Of a stretch of 64,000 nt of DNA, positions 36,901-50,050 are shown one piece after another. Positions within the stretch are counted from its first letter, which is position 1, and each line of letters starts with the position of its first letter. Origin of the DNA: Trochalopteron elliotii (lineage: Eukaryota; Chordata; Aves; Passeriformes; Leiothrichidae); NCBI GenBank assembly GCA_024734555.1, contig JANPWX010000030.1, positions 2,032,500 to 2,096,499 on the forward strand, given 5' to 3'. The notes below the pieces were generated by a model. It searched no databases. It worked only from the letters and a program-made list of their open reading frames with translations, and was not told the DNA's origin. The translations under genes and the position numbers were made by a program.

Positions 36901-39234
36901 TTGCAAGTAAGGCCTGCACATTTCAAAACGTTCCACATGGCAATGGGGAGCATTTTCCAGGCCTTGAAGGGCAAATCCACTTCTTGGCACTTCCGGAATT
37001 TGGGATTTGGGATCTAAGTCCGAAGGTTGAATTCCCCCAGGGGTGCCAGTTGTACTGCTGCAAATCATAGGACTGTCTTCCTCATCTCCAACACTCTCCT
37101 CTTTCCTGCGCTTTCTGTTTTCAAAAGTTGTTCCAAGCATGGATGGCACTGACTGAGATTGTCCAAGTGCATCAATAAAAAACTCTCCCCCTTTGTTCAT
37201 CCCACCTAAGGATGGTGAGTCCCTGTAGTTCTGCTTCTGAGCTTCAAATTCTTCCCACTTTCTGTAGTGCTTTCCACTGGCATCATAGTCATAAAAGGTC
37301 TTGTCTCCTTTCTTCTCTTTTAAGGATGCTCCTTTGTCACCTGCTGTCTGTCTGTTGGAAGCAATAATGATATTTTTCCCTGGTCTTCCATGATAGTCTG
37401 AATCTGAGTGTCCCTCCTGTACAGATGGCAGTTCAAAGGCAGCCTGCCTTCTCAACATTCTTTGGTGGGATATTCCCACTGTCCCGGGATAAAACACATC
37501 ATCAGAGCCAGTCATCTTCTCATCGAATGAATGGCTTCCTCTCAGAGACGGGGGAATACTTAAGCTGTTTGCAGAAGAGGTTGGCATGGAGTTACTTCTA
37601 ATAAGAGGAGAGGAATCTACTGGGGGCTCTAGAAGCACAGGCACATCACCCTGCTGACTGACTTGGTACAAGTTGGATTCACTTTTGATGGATGATGTGG
37701 TCTGGGATTGTCTACATTCTGTATTGCTGCCTGGATAAACTTGTGTAGACTTAATAGTGCTCAGATTACTGGAGTCAATGAGCTCCTCTTTATTTGGAGG
37801 CAGATGAGAAATATGTTCCTCAAGCATCTTGATATCTAATCTATTATTTAAAAGAGGTGATGGGTCTGTTTTGCCCTTTCTACCCATTAAACTGTGTTCC
37901 TGATTTGTTGTGGCTACAGTTAGTGCTGTTCTTTGATTAATCCTGTAGAACTTCCCAAAAATTATTTCCTCGTAAGACTTTGCATTAGTATTTGGTGGGC
38001 TAATTTGCTGCTCAGCGCTTTCTGAGCGGGAAAAATAGCCAGAGTCAGTGCTTCCCTTACTGTGTGGGCTCAGGAGGTTTAATGACTGCTCAGAATCTTG
38101 TCCTTTTTTCTCTGACAGTCTTAGTGCAAGTCGCTGTTTAACTGTATGAGAGTCATCGGACTTGGTACTTAAGGATGGGGTTTGCAACATATCAGAGCTA
38201 ATATATGGTGAACTCTCACTGGGTAACTGAATCCCACTTTTAGGGATAATCAAAATGGGGACTTTCATCGGCCCCATCAAGGACTCTTCCATGGAGGAGT
38301 GAAAACCACTCCTGCCAGCAATGTCCAGCGGGAGCTGTGAGACGGGGCTCAGTTTGTCAGACCCTTCCATTAGGAGTGAGGTCTCCTCATCAGTGTCTGT
38401 GCTCTGCTCTCCATCTGAATGTATTTCAGCTTCCACATCGATGTAACTGGCATCGAGGTCCAACTTAGAGACTGCTGACTCTGTGAAAGGTACCAACCCT
38501 GCCTTAATTGCATGGGCATGTGACTTCCTGTGTTTGTAAAGGTTGCTTTTCGTCTTGAAGGAGAAACCACAAGGGACACAAGGGTAAGGTCGCTCACCAG
38601 TGTGAGACCTAATATGCTTTTTAAGTACACTAGGTTTGGCACAGGCCCGATTACAGTAAGGACAAATGTATTTGCCAGGCTTTTTGGGTTTGTGCTCTTT
38701 TTTGTGAGCATCTTCTGATTGTTCTAAAGATTTCTGTGAATATTGGCTGTATGCAGGGTTCAAACTTGAAATCTTCTTCCTGGAGAAACCTCCACTATGG
38801 CTATGCATATGAAAAGGAAACAAGTCCTCTGAGGCAACTGATTGCAAGTGGCTAGGAAACTGCCATGGAGGGCCTTCCAAGCTCTGATGTGGCTTTATGT
38901 TGTGCAAGAAACCTTGTGGCAATGAATGCTGTGGAAAGGAAAGTGAATGTTGACATGAGTAAGGGCTTGGACGATGCTGTGGATATTGCTTCTCTGTGAC
39001 TTGCTGTGCAGCTTCATTTGATGATACCAGTTTCCCAGAACTAAAAAGTTGTGCTGATGCCGTGTTTCCTACTTGCTCGTGATCTATTTGTGGTTGCCGC
39101 TGTACTTCTTGACTGCCGAAAGTGCTCATCTTAATAACAGCTGAATGTTCTTGCCTCCATCTGCTTGGTACTTTAGCAGTTTCTCCAGACCTTGAGGTAG
39201 CTTTTTGTCCTATAGCTGTGTCCCCAGAGTCCAT
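33994..39234 (-). CDS. HIVEP2: HIVEP2 (Schnurri-2) first coding exon, residues 1-1747
   Basis: Large zinc-finger transcription factor of the ZAS/Schnurri family. Family knowledge: it is nuclear, binds kappaB-like GGGACTTTCC enhancers through two separate finger pairs, restrains NF-kappaB targets and acts with Smads in BMP signalling. Seen here: an uninterrupted 1,747-codon frame. The start chosen is the ATG at 39234-39232 (protein [10 protein letters not shown]), which matches the known HIVEP2 N-terminus and has a strong context (A at -3, G at +4). Finger 1 spans residues 189-211 (YICPYC...KKHIRSH) and finger 2 spans 217-241 (YPCVPC...KHRKSHAH), about 38670-38512. A basic nuclear-localisation-like segment PPKKKRLRL is at 945-953. 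Serine-rich low complexity lies near 1529-1541. The exon ends in AWKQFAQ, followed by the donor CAG|GTAAAT (GT at 33993-33992), phase 0. The frame is also open 57 codons upstream, to an ATG at 39405 in weak context. Identification is very secure because long blocks match the vertebrate protein. Confidence 0.97.
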
Positions 39235-39435
39235 TTTGTTACACAAGGTCTTAAGTGCTAGTTCACTTGAAAGCTGTGCAGACACATGGAGTGTGCCCAA
39301 AGCTGTGCTTTTCAAAGTTTTGTTGCTCCCATTTTTCCAGGGCTGTTGCAAGTTCACAGACTTTTCTTTCTCTTTGGAACTTTCCACGCAGTAGTCTATA
39401 GGCATTAGATTTGTGTCTGTGCACTAATGAGAGTA

Positions 39436-39516
39436 TTACACAGTTCTGTTCATGGCATGAACTTTCCTAAACAGTTTATTATACATTTGCAAAGACTTGT
39501 TATAGCATTTGGACAT
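39436..39516 (-). CDS. Upstream ORF in HIVEP2 leader, 26 codons
   Basis: Starts MSKCYNKSLQ and ends at TAA 39438-39436, about 200 nt before the main start. It is basic and shows no recognisable domain. It overlaps the short ORF at 39500-39523 in a different frame. It may act only through ribosome occupancy. Confidence 0.3.
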   Translation of the reverse strand: MSKCYNKSLQMYNKLFRKVHAMNRTV

Positions 39517-39523
39517 GTTCCAT
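39500..39523 (-). CDS. Upstream ORF in HIVEP2 leader (MEHVQML)
   Basis: A seven-codon ORF whose ATG at 39523-39521 has A at -3 and G at +4, ending in TAA. It overlaps the next upstream ORF, which starts at 39516 in another frame. Support is positional only: it lies within the presumed 5' UTR. Confidence 0.35.
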   Translation of the reverse strand: MEHVQML

Positions 39524-39572
39524 TGTTATTAAATACTGAGACGCAGAATGATCCAGAGATACTTGTGATCTC

Positions 39573-39602
39573 CTAGAGCAAAGTTCTCTTCATCTCTTCC
39601 AT
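39573..39602 (-). CDS. Upstream ORF in HIVEP2 leader (MEEMKRTLL)
   Basis: A nine-codon upstream ORF with a near-optimal initiation context (CACCATGG), ending at TAG 39575-39573, 338 nt before the main start. If the predicted exon at 40869-40913 is joined to 39616, the ORF is extended in frame at its start by 14 codons, beginning MPIRCFEDA at 40896. Such ORFs usually lower translation of the main frame; that is inference here. Confidence 0.45.
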   Translation of the reverse strand: MEEMKRTLL

Positions 39603-40868
39603 GGTGACACAGCTATCTGTACAGAAATACAAAATAAAAAAAACAAACCCACACACACCAGTTAGTAAAGTCATACTGAACAACATCGGTGCAGTCAGTT
39701 GCTCTTCTATTTAGCCTTACACAGAAATTACTGAGGGACTTCTGCAAAGGTAACTACATTTCACAAAACTCCCTTCTGTGAGCAGAGACAGTAAAGACTG
39801 GCTCCAGAGACTGCACACAAGCATAATCACTACTCCATAGCAGCTCCAGAAATAGAAAATAGAGACCTACACATTCCAAATTAAACAGTAGTTCTGGAAG
39901 GTTTTCACAGGACAGTTTAAAGGCTTGATCTCAAAAAGTCCACCACATATTTTCAAAGCTCTTTCAGCAAATCACTGCTGAAAACAGAAGCCTAACACTG
40001 TGAGTGGGAATTACCTTATCCAGTATTACTCACCCAGGGTCCAGACATGCACTTCAGTCACCTGGCCTTCCTCTCAAGTCAAAGTAGGTTGATCAGGGAA
40101 GAAATCTTTCCATATCATGATAGGTGCTTCTGACATGGAGGCTGCCTATGCACATGGCCCTCCACAATGGAGATGCTTGTTTCTTACAGTCAACTAGTCA
40201 ACTTGGGGTATATACAAAATATTGCTAAAAAATTGCTAAAGTGAAGAACTTCTTATCTTAGATCATCTAAATGGTTTCATAAGGAGGTGTTGTTCAACAT
40301 TCTAAACTACTTTTAAACAGTCAAAAAAGAGACCAAAGTGGCATTTCAAACACAGCACTACTGGTACCTTTCCCCAACTCCATCTTCAAATCACTATGTT
40401 AAATTCTAGTGAGAATGTCTAGCTAGATGTAAAGGATGTATTACAGACTGTGCTTATGTGAGTTTAGCAGTTTAGATTTCACTGTTGAAACAATTCTATC
40501 CAGGTATACATGCATTTTTAATTCTTAAATGCAATAGGTTTCCACAGTTATATTAAAAAGACCGAAAGTTCAGAGGTATGATTTTCACAGAAAAGTACAG
40601 CATTTGAATTTGAAGCAGAATGTTTGCTTTCTGTTTTCATGTTATCCAAACACAGGACATTTTCTGGATAAAATAGTGACAATTATAAAGACAGCCATGA
40701 TTTAACAATAGCAAGGAAAAGGGTAAAAAATCAGTATTAGAGTTACTGGCATACTTTTCATTCCTACAGTGGAGAAAATGAATTTGGCTTAAAGAAACAA
40801 CAGCAAAATGCAGGAAAACACAAAGGTAATAGGGACTGATGATTTTTTTTTCAGTATAAAGTAATTAC

Positions 40869-40913
40869 CTGCATCTTCAAAACATCTAATAGGCATGACT
40901 ATCTTCAAATTTC
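40869..40913 (-). other. HIVEP2: Predicted 45-nt non-coding leader exon of HIVEP2
   Basis: On the minus strand a pyrimidine-rich tract (TTCTTATTTTTCTTTTCCACAG) precedes this segment and the donor GATGCAG|GTAATT follows it (GT at 40868-40867). Both splice signals are good, and the segment lies 1,252 nt upstream of the acceptor of the giant exon. HIVEP2 in mammals has several non-coding 5' exons, so a leader exon is expected in this intron. It carries one ATG (40896-40894) that opens a frame running through the splice into the next exon. Transcript evidence is lacking; a cryptic splice pair is the alternative. Confidence 0.55.
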
Positions 40914-43900
40914 CTGTGGAAAAGAAAAATAAGAAATTTTTGATATTAGGTATAGATGATATATGACAAAAATCTTCTATTCTTTACAGTAGAGGTCTGA
41001 AAATTTCATTTACTCATCCATTGGAAAATTTTGTGTCTTAGAGGTCTGAGCAATTACATTTGAAGACTATAAGCATGAATGGCTTTAAAGGATTTAGGTT
41101 TCTAATGTGTAGATGAATAACAGCAAGTCTAAACTAAGGAAGTCCCACCTTTCTGAATCAGTGAAAAGAGAGCTGCCAATGTACCTCTTCATTCCTATGC
41201 CTTTGTTAAGCCTGGATTATCTCTGAATCCCCTTGGCAAATCCCCTTTCAATGCCTCTCTCCAGCTAATACTTTTAGACTACAGGCCTCTCATTAAATGT
41301 TTCAGGGACCAGCACAAACTCCTGGTCAAGGTGTCACCATTCAGGGACAAGAAAATGCCGTGAAACAGGAGTAGGTGTCCAAATTAGTTAACACCTGTGT
41401 GACACTACTGCAGAATATATGGCTGCCTTCTCAAAGACAAAACTTACAGAATTATAGAATACATGCTTAAAAGACTTCTGTGACTGCCATGATTTGCCAC
41501 CTCTCTGACTGTCACCACACTCTGTATTGTTGAAAAGATCAGCTCAGAGAAGAGGGAGCCTGAACATCATCTCATTGCCTTACGACCATTTCTCCCATCA
41601 AAGGAAGACTCTCCCTTTCAGTTTTGAACAAATCTTTCCTCAAAAACAGGTATCTGCTTTTGTTTCATTGAAAAGGATGTTTGTTCAATTGTGATAACAA
41701 AAGCAACAATGACAGCATTTCTTTATGGCTTTTATTTATGCCAAATGTCAGAGCATCTCTAAAGAAAGACCTTTAGAAACAGCTGGAACATAAGCTTCAG
41801 AGTAGGGGATATAGACTACTGTAATGATCCTCAATTAGCAACTATTAGAAAGAAGTTAGAGCACTCATGTTTTCTCCATTGAATAGCACCAAAAAATGAT
41901 ATTCTTTTCCTCTATAAAGGAAAAAAATCAACAGAAAATTGAAAAGTATTTTTTAGTCCTTTATAATTAATAACACTTTCCAAGAACAAATGGACTTAGC
42001 AAAGCCAGATAACTTGACACAAATAAAATCAGCACCATGCCACCTTTTATGAATTAATTACTAGTAGTAAAAATACTATATCAGTAGTTAGGCCAGCAAT
42101 AGTTGACGGAATGTTGTTTTACTCAATTTTTTTTTTTAATTTTAACTATAGAGAAATCTTCTGTAGTACAAAATAACAGCAAGTTATCAAATGCAAACCA
42201 GAATATTCTAGGTCATAATGTCATTTAGCTTTGATGTGCTAATGGCTTTTTAAAATAATTCTCATGTCTGATTCACTAAAATAAAAAAGAAAAATGCAAC
42301 CCAAATATACATAATTTTTTTAAATTTCCTAATCCACTTCCTCAAATAAAAGGTGTGGGTCCAAATGGAAAAAAAATCCTTGTGCAGGAGTTACATTATT
42401 TCAGAAGTGGTTACTACAGGGCACCTTGGCAGGGGCTCAGGAGGAAATGGCAGGTAAGTAAGTGGCCAACCAGATCCAGCAGCTGAGCTACAATCACAGG
42501 TCGCTAATGATGCCAATATACCAGCACAGATGTAAAGGAAAATGTGTGGCTTGAGAAAGCAGAAACAGGGACAAGAGTGATTATTCTTCCCTGAGAGAAC
42601 ATAAAGTTATTTTCCATCTTCAAAGAAAAATACTCTTCTCCTTATTAGGCAATTTTGCAAATGGTGAAGGAGAAATTTCTGTAAGATGGGAGTATCCTTT
42701 CTTTTCCATACTCCTTTCACTGAGAGCACCTTTATAGAAGAAATCTTCCAGTCACAGCCATGTGACAGCAATGGTTTTATTTCAGCAAAAGATGATGCTA
42801 ATATACATCCATAACTTTCCTGTTCTGGACTGAGAACTCTGTTACAGAGTTAAAGCCATTCTTCAGTCCTGCAATTTCAGAACATTCTACACAATTTTTC
42901 AACCTACACTATGAAACAAACAGGTATAGACTAATTACAGGGACTATTGATGGCTTAAGTATGGCAAGAGCCACTCTCCTGGGGAAAATAAATCCTTTTC
43001 CAGAACGAACATAATAATTTCTGGTTTGGTTTGAGCTGCCACCCATCCTGTGTCAAAGATGGCTTTAATATTATTTTTCTTGTTCTTTTTCCTCTCCCTA
43101 ATGGGAGTCTGGCCTAACTGGAGAATTGTAAGACTCTGCAAAGCTAGTTGGCATTCTGTCTGTTTTATCCAGTCAAGACTCTATCTCATCTGGCTACATC
43201 CACAGCCTAACTTAAACCAACAAAAAACTTCCATTTTTCCAAGTGATTAATATTTCTCCTTTAGAAAAAAAAATTGCAAATATACTTTTAAACATTGTTT
43301 TTCATCAAATGTATACTATTTGATAGGCAGAAACTCATTATATTTCAAGTACTACCTATTTAAAACCAAGGACCTAAGGATGATAAAAGTGCACAGTTTT
43401 TTCAATACCTTTGGCACAGCTCAGCTCTGCTGGACTAAGAGTAGCCCACCTACACGGATCAGAAGCCATATGGGAGTTGCACGGAGCACATTGTTTGACA
43501 GGAGCTGCAAAGTCCTTCCTGGCTGGGGACCAAGCCAGGCTTCCTGGTAGGAATGTGGCCCGAGAGCCAGCTCCCCTAGTCACATTAGCTGTGCTATCTG
43601 CCTGCCTCAAAACAGGACATTTCACTTCTATGAAAACTTTGAACATGAGAAGATTACTTGGAAACCAGGAGCTGTATTTATGTCAGATGCACCTACTAAA
43701 TCAAGATTTTCAGAACTTTTCAGAAAGGAACATTATCCTATTGCTACTTTTTTAGAGAGTGTCTTTGTGAGCTGTATGCAGGGGATGTATATTTGATTGA
43801 CTGCAGAGCTCCAAGATTATTCCTTCTTTTCTTTTTTTTTCTCTTTTTTTTTTCAAGACCATTAAAACGGTTACACTCAACAGCTTTAAAATAAAATTTG

Positions 43901-46900
43901 GCAAAATATTACTTTTACTGCTTCTCAATTTGTAGCTCATATTACAGTTCTTGCAAGTGAACAAATTGGAAGCTTATGGCTTCCAGGCTAAATCCTGAGT
44001 GCACCATACAGAATAAATATTGACTCTAGTGTAATGACTAAGGGTCAGATCGAGCCTTGTTTTAAATTGTTTCTGTCCAGCTCTGCCAGCACAAAGACGA
44101 CCCAAAACCACAGTAACTGGCCCCTGAAGAATTTGTATTCTATAGGGCAAGTGTTAGCACAGACAAACTGCAGTGGCTCCTATGAAATCCTTATATTCAT
44201 GCACAGACCTCTGCCAAGACCCTTATTAGGCAAGTCTAGTTTACGTCTGGGATAAGCCCAGCAGCCTTACAAGAGAAGCCACCTCTGAACTCTTCCCCAC
44301 CTGCAACTGAGAAGAAAATTGCCTTGGCCTTTCAGGAAGAAAGACAGCATACTTTCAGCTTGCTGTCCTACATGTTTCCCTCTGTCCTACTAATGAGATT
44401 CCCCAAAGAACTGCTTGGTGTTGATATCCCAGAGAAAAATGTAAAAAGACTCAGATCACTAGTAAAACATGGACTTATAGTTTCTTCTGCATAGGCAGAG
44501 TCATAGGTGGGCTAAGTTTGAAGAAGAGCTCTCCATCAGCATCCAGTGTGCACCTCTGAACTGAAGGATTTAATTGGCATGAAGGTAGGTAAGCATTTTT
44601 TCATACTTCTTTCCAAAGTTATATATTCATTCATGGGCTGAGGATGTTATGTAGCAACATAACAAAAAGAATACAGTCCTTGGAGTGTACAGTTTTGGCA
44701 TTTCACACAAATGAGAACAAAGGTGACCAACTGACACTTGGCAAAGTCTGAATTACTGGGGAATGGGAGCCTGCCTGTGCTGTTGCTGCAGTTTGGCAGG
44801 AGCAGTAAGACATAATTTTGCACATGCAAATCAAAGAAGGCAGCTCTTTTAAAATAGGTTAGATGTATTTATTTTAATCTACCACTTTCTATCTTGTAAC
44901 TGCTGTTGTTACCTCTTCAGGTTTGAAGATACTACTCTAATTTGCTAATTTAATCCCATCCCAGATGTTCTGTCTGCCCTCTGGATTTCAGTGCTTTATT
45001 GAATGTATTGCCACTCTCCAAAACCAGCCAGAGAACCACAGTTTTGGAAAAACCCTGAAATACTTAGAATACTACATATAGGTTTGGTTGGGTTTTGGGG
45101 TTTCTTTGGTGTTTGTTTTTTTCTTCTTTAATTATTACAATATACTTTTTAAAAGTACCATCCAATACAAACCCAAACACAGCTCAGCGAGTACATGCAG
45201 TACACAATGATCTAACAAAAACTGTACTAAGTTTACTTGAGGACAAGCTACAGGGCAGGATCTGTTCTCCATTGCTATATTGTGCTCACAAGGATGCCCC
45301 AAGAAGCCAGGAACTGAGGGGACTCACTGAGAGGATCCAGTTATAGACACATCAAGGGCAGACTGCAACCTCAGTGTGACCAAACAACAGCTTTAGGCCT
45401 TTACTCTCATGAGGGCACATTTGTGTCCCTGGTAGTTGCTGGTTTCAAGGGACAGATTCTGTGCGTGTAAAACTAGAAGTGGTCTAAAACCTGGAATTTT
45501 GATTTGTGCAATTATTATTTCAGTGCTTGAACTATATCTGGCTTATATTTTGAGAACTGTTGTGGAATCTCAGACATTGAGAATTGGCATCTAACATTTT
45601 AGATAACTATAGTAGTATTATTTAATTAATTTTATGCTTTTACCAAATTCACCTTATTTTTAATTATTTCATATAATTCAAAATACTACCTGAGACCATT
45701 ATGAGATTGTGTTGAAGAAAATAACAGCACACTGAAACCAACTAAGAAGACAATTAAATAATCAAATCTGTTGCACCCTAACACCTGAACTATAGGATCT
45801 TAGACCTGTTCAGACATTTCACATAAATGTCCATGTGTATTTGCTATGAAGAAGAGCTAGACTCTGAATGTGACCCTACTGAGTCAGAAGTCAAGCAAAC
45901 ACTGACAGAAAAATCAGGTATGAAACAAGAGCTTCTCATTACGAGACTTGATTCAGAGAGACTAAAAGGAGACAAATTATTCCAACAACAAGGAGAGCCA
46001 AATTCTGCTGTACACTAACCTGGTATGAATCTGAAGCAATGAGTTGCAAATCCAAGGACATAATTCCAGATTTATTTCTCATAAAAACAAACAGAATCAG
46101 ACCACTTAGGTTTAGGCTTTTACATCCTACCCATGAAATACCTGAAGTTATTTGCCACAAGGTGAAAATAAACTAACCCAACACCTCTAAGATGTCTATA
46201 GAGAAAATTGTAACGTATATTGCAAGAAATGTTCAATTACCCAGTAGTAAGAAAACATGATCTTAATGATTTTCATTAAGAGATGCTGGTTTGTACCATA
46301 AATGCTTTGAGTACAGCTGCAGCAAAACACTCATTTTTGCTTTGTTAAATATCTCAAATACAATTTTAAACTGCTGCTCTCTGTAGAAAAACAGCACCAA
46401 CCAAAAACCTTAACTTCAAATTGAGTGCACTGACCTTTTAACTATAATGACAAGGATTGCTCACTTAAAAATATATCACTATTTCCTGTTTCAGCATCAT
46501 ACACAATGTACACATTACTACCAGATGGAAAAAAAAGTATAAAAAAAGCTTTAACATTGCCAAAGACCAGTTGAACACTTATTTCCACAGGATGAGTATT
46601 AAAAGAAAAAAAAAATAGAGAAAAAACTATGCAGGAGCCAAATTAATCTTAAGCGCTTCCTTTATAGGTAGGAATTTGAAAACAAATCACAATTCTTCTT
46701 GAATTGAACAAAACCTTGCTATCAAAGAGATGCCAAGTCAAACAGTCTTGTCAACCAATTAGCAGTTAATTGATCCCTCTGATCCCACTGCTTTTAATGC
46801 ATCAGGTTAGTATTTCTTTTCTGGTTGCCTAATCTTACTGTGAACTTCAAGATTCTGACAGAGCATGTCAGATAACACAAAAGCCACCTGTTCTGTCTGA

Positions 46901-49900
46901 CTGCCTTCTTATATGGACATCCTGAATCCATCTCTATACAAAAGCAAAGGATTTGGATTATTCAGATATGAAACTAAACAAGAGAACTATATAAACTGCT
47001 ACTCATTTCATGCTGGTACTTAGCTCCTTGGGGAACAAGTTAAAAAATGAAAACAGTTTAATAAAATACCAATCATTTCCCATGTGGACTTTAAAACGTA
47101 ATGCCAGAGCAATGGCAGATCTGACAGGCAGTACTTCCAAGATTATTAAAATTTCAGAAGGCAAGGAAAACACCACAATTGTTTTGCCCTGCCCATACCC
47201 TCACCCCCACTCCCCATTTTCTTCTGAACTGTAGTACACAGTGACTTATAACAGTGGGAACAGCTCCCATGCAGAGAACAGTCAGAAACCAATGCCCACC
47301 AAGGTCCTCTTTAAATACTGTTTTGATGGCTGTAACAAGGTTTATATGATGCCTAATCCCATTGGTGCTATCTGGAGAAGAATGAGTATCTCTCAAGGGT
47401 GAATTAAGTAGTAAGCAACAGTATTTACTAAATACACATTAACAATGTCCAGGAGTATCCACAACAGTGCTGAGATACAAATGAGCTCTTGATTCTTGGA
47501 CTACGCTCTGTCAGCAGAAACTCAACTTTATCTCACTTTCTTCTGAGCCACAGCAGTTAAACATAAGGATACTGTGCCAACCATACAAGTGTCAAACAGT
47601 TTGCAATCACGGTTTGTAGAATTACTTTTTGCCATGTAGAAAATAAACGGAGCTTTGGCCCTGCCCAAAAAGGGCTAAAAACCTCTGAAAAGCAAAGACT
47701 CGGACACTAACCAATGATGCTATGTGGTGCCACTGAGATTGCAATGAAAGCTTTGTATTTGGAAGAACTGGTGAAAATTACTGAGATAAAGGATTTTTTT
47801 TTTCTCGATTCAACAACACAAAGGAATGTGTTAATCGGAAACGGAAATTTCACACCTAATAAAGGACAGATTAAGTAAACTATGAATTTAGCAGCACTTG
47901 GGAAGGATAAAGTGTATGCACAGAGCAAGATTCCCATGTGGATGTGGTTTGTAGTCATTTAGAGACTTATAAAACATCACCTACAGTAGGAAGGGTAAGA
48001 ACATTTTCACTGGAGAGTTCAAACTGTTAAAGTTGTCAGATATAAGAATTTTCCTAACTGAAAGACAGGCAAAGGCTGAAATGCCTCATAATTTCCACAC
48101 AAGGATAGCAAACAGGCAGGCACTGGGGAGAACGCAGCTGTACTGGTAAATCCCTGTTAAGATACGATACAGCTTTCCCCTAGGTTTTCCCAGGAAAAAA
48201 AAATAAATCAAAATTTGAGTAAATATTGCAACATTTTGAGGTACAAAGTAACTATTCTTCTCATGCCAAAAGGAAACACTAGGCAAATATCAGGCCTTTG
48301 CCTAGCATTTTCAACTCAGAGGGAAAATATAACGGAATTTTCTGGGAAGTGAGGTTTTTTAAGTTAAAAAGTTACACAATCCTAATTATGTAACCACGGC
48401 AGATTTTGTGAACAGCCATCTCTCCTTTCACACCATGTCAGAAGAAACCACTTCCATTTCACATGAAAATATCAGTGTCTTTCAAACACCTTTTTGAATG
48501 AGCAAATGCACTGCCTCTGACTGAAACCCTCGCCCGGAGAAGAATTACATATTAGGAGACATTTATAGTACCTGAGCTTGCGCTTGTTTTTCACACACAC
48601 CAATTATTATACAAGCTTATTTTAAAACCCATCATTGTTTACTAAGCTCTGTGATCATCACATGTCAAAACAAAAACAGACACATGCTAAACACCAGCAG
48701 TATGTTCTTCATATTTTTTTTCACTTTTTGCCCCCAAAGTAGAATGGGTCTTCACAGCAGTTCTATTTCAGTCCATCCTGGATACTTTGTAAGAGTTCAG
48801 CCGAGATCAGCTATTAAGCCTCAAATCCCAAATATCGCATAGATGTCACAACAGTCACCACTCAGCAGCCAAAATGTTTCATTTTGACTAATGATTCAAT
48901 ACAGGCATTTTGGTGCAGCAAATCCAGTCACTGAGCACTGTCTAAAGATTCTGATCACTATAGTGGTAATTTAGGATACATTAATTAGAGTGCATATTTA
49001 AGAAAGCTGCTTTCTTTACAACCCTCAGGATGGTTAGCAGAGAGAAAAAAAAACCAGAAAACCTCTTTAAAATTATTGTGGTCACATTTTACAGTACTTT
49101 TTTCTTTTATACTGTATGAAGCATTGAAAGTCAGTATGTATAACATTCAATTGCATTAGAACACCTCTTAAAAATTCAGCAAAAGACGCGTATGTTTTTG
49201 CTGCATTTTTTAGTTATACATGGATTTTCACTCTTTGCACTTAAGTTTCTTTCTACAAAACACAAATCAACTGTGTTTATTAACATTACCATCACTGTCC
49301 CAAGCAAACACTTCTGAAGAGATGAATGTCTACCAAAATGCCTGAAACTACATTTCAAACCTCTGTTATTCCAGAGCTGTTGCTATTTAAGGCACAGACC
49401 AAGCTGACAGCTAAGTTACAGATTCTCAACAAGCATGACATAATAAAACCCAAAACATTTTTCAGGAAAGATGCTGTTCAGATTTCATGATGACTTTTTA
49501 TCAGACAAGGTCAGACCAGGGTGCATCACCACAGCATCTTCAAGTCTCATATATGTATCCCACATATCACTAACTTTTGAAACTACTCCAAGGAAACCTG
49601 CAATATGAAACCATTGAACACCAAATTACTCCTATCCATGAAAAGCTGAAGTAAGTGCAGCAAAGAATCCTAATTTCAGCCACCAGACAAGAGGTCAACA
49701 GGCTCTAAAAGGACATTCTCAGGACTGATGGTCCATCAAAAGGGAAAGCAGCTGCTGCTCAGCTTTAAAAAACTCCAGACAACTTCATACAGGGTTCTCC
49801 TTGCCTGCATCCTTCCTGGCTCATTCCACCAAGTTTAGTTTTTCTTTCCATTATCAGAAGTGGAAGTGAAATCACCTAGCAGTCTGGCCCAAAAGTATCT

Positions 49901-49959
49901 TTGGTGCTTGTGATACACCAACAACATCCGTACACAACAAACAAAGGAATGCATCACCA

Positions 49960-50050
49960 ACATGCAACTCAATGTTTTGAGTTGGAAGTGACCTTTAAAG
50001 ACCAAATTCAAGTCCCAAATATCCACATGTGTAGCCCTAAACATTCCCTT
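49960..50050 (-). mobile_element. Degraded CR1 remnant
   Basis: TTTTGAGTTGGAAGTGACCTTTAAAGACCAAATTCAAGTCCC resembles the reverse complement of the CR1 3' end (typically GGGTTGGAAGGGACCTTAAAGATCAT). The terminal repeat is missing and divergence is high, so the limits are guesses. Confidence 0.5.

Larger units (their letters stand above)
39235..39616 (-). other. HIVEP2: HIVEP2 5' UTR part of the giant exon
   Basis: A strong splice acceptor lies at 39618-39617. On the minus strand a T-rich tract from about 39650 runs into TTTCTGTACAG before the exon. That makes 39235-39616 the leader segment of the first coding exon (382 nt). It contains several upstream ATGs: 39602 (CACCATGG context), 39523 (ACAATGG), 39516, and 39405, which is in frame with the main ORF. 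An in-frame TAG at 39426-39424 closes the main frame upstream of 39405. The exon boundary is inferred from splice signals only. Confidence 0.7.

Noticed and set aside
41449..41480. ACAGAATTATAGAATACATG resembling a CR1 end
   Set aside because: Only about 15 bases match and the following sequence is not CR1-like.
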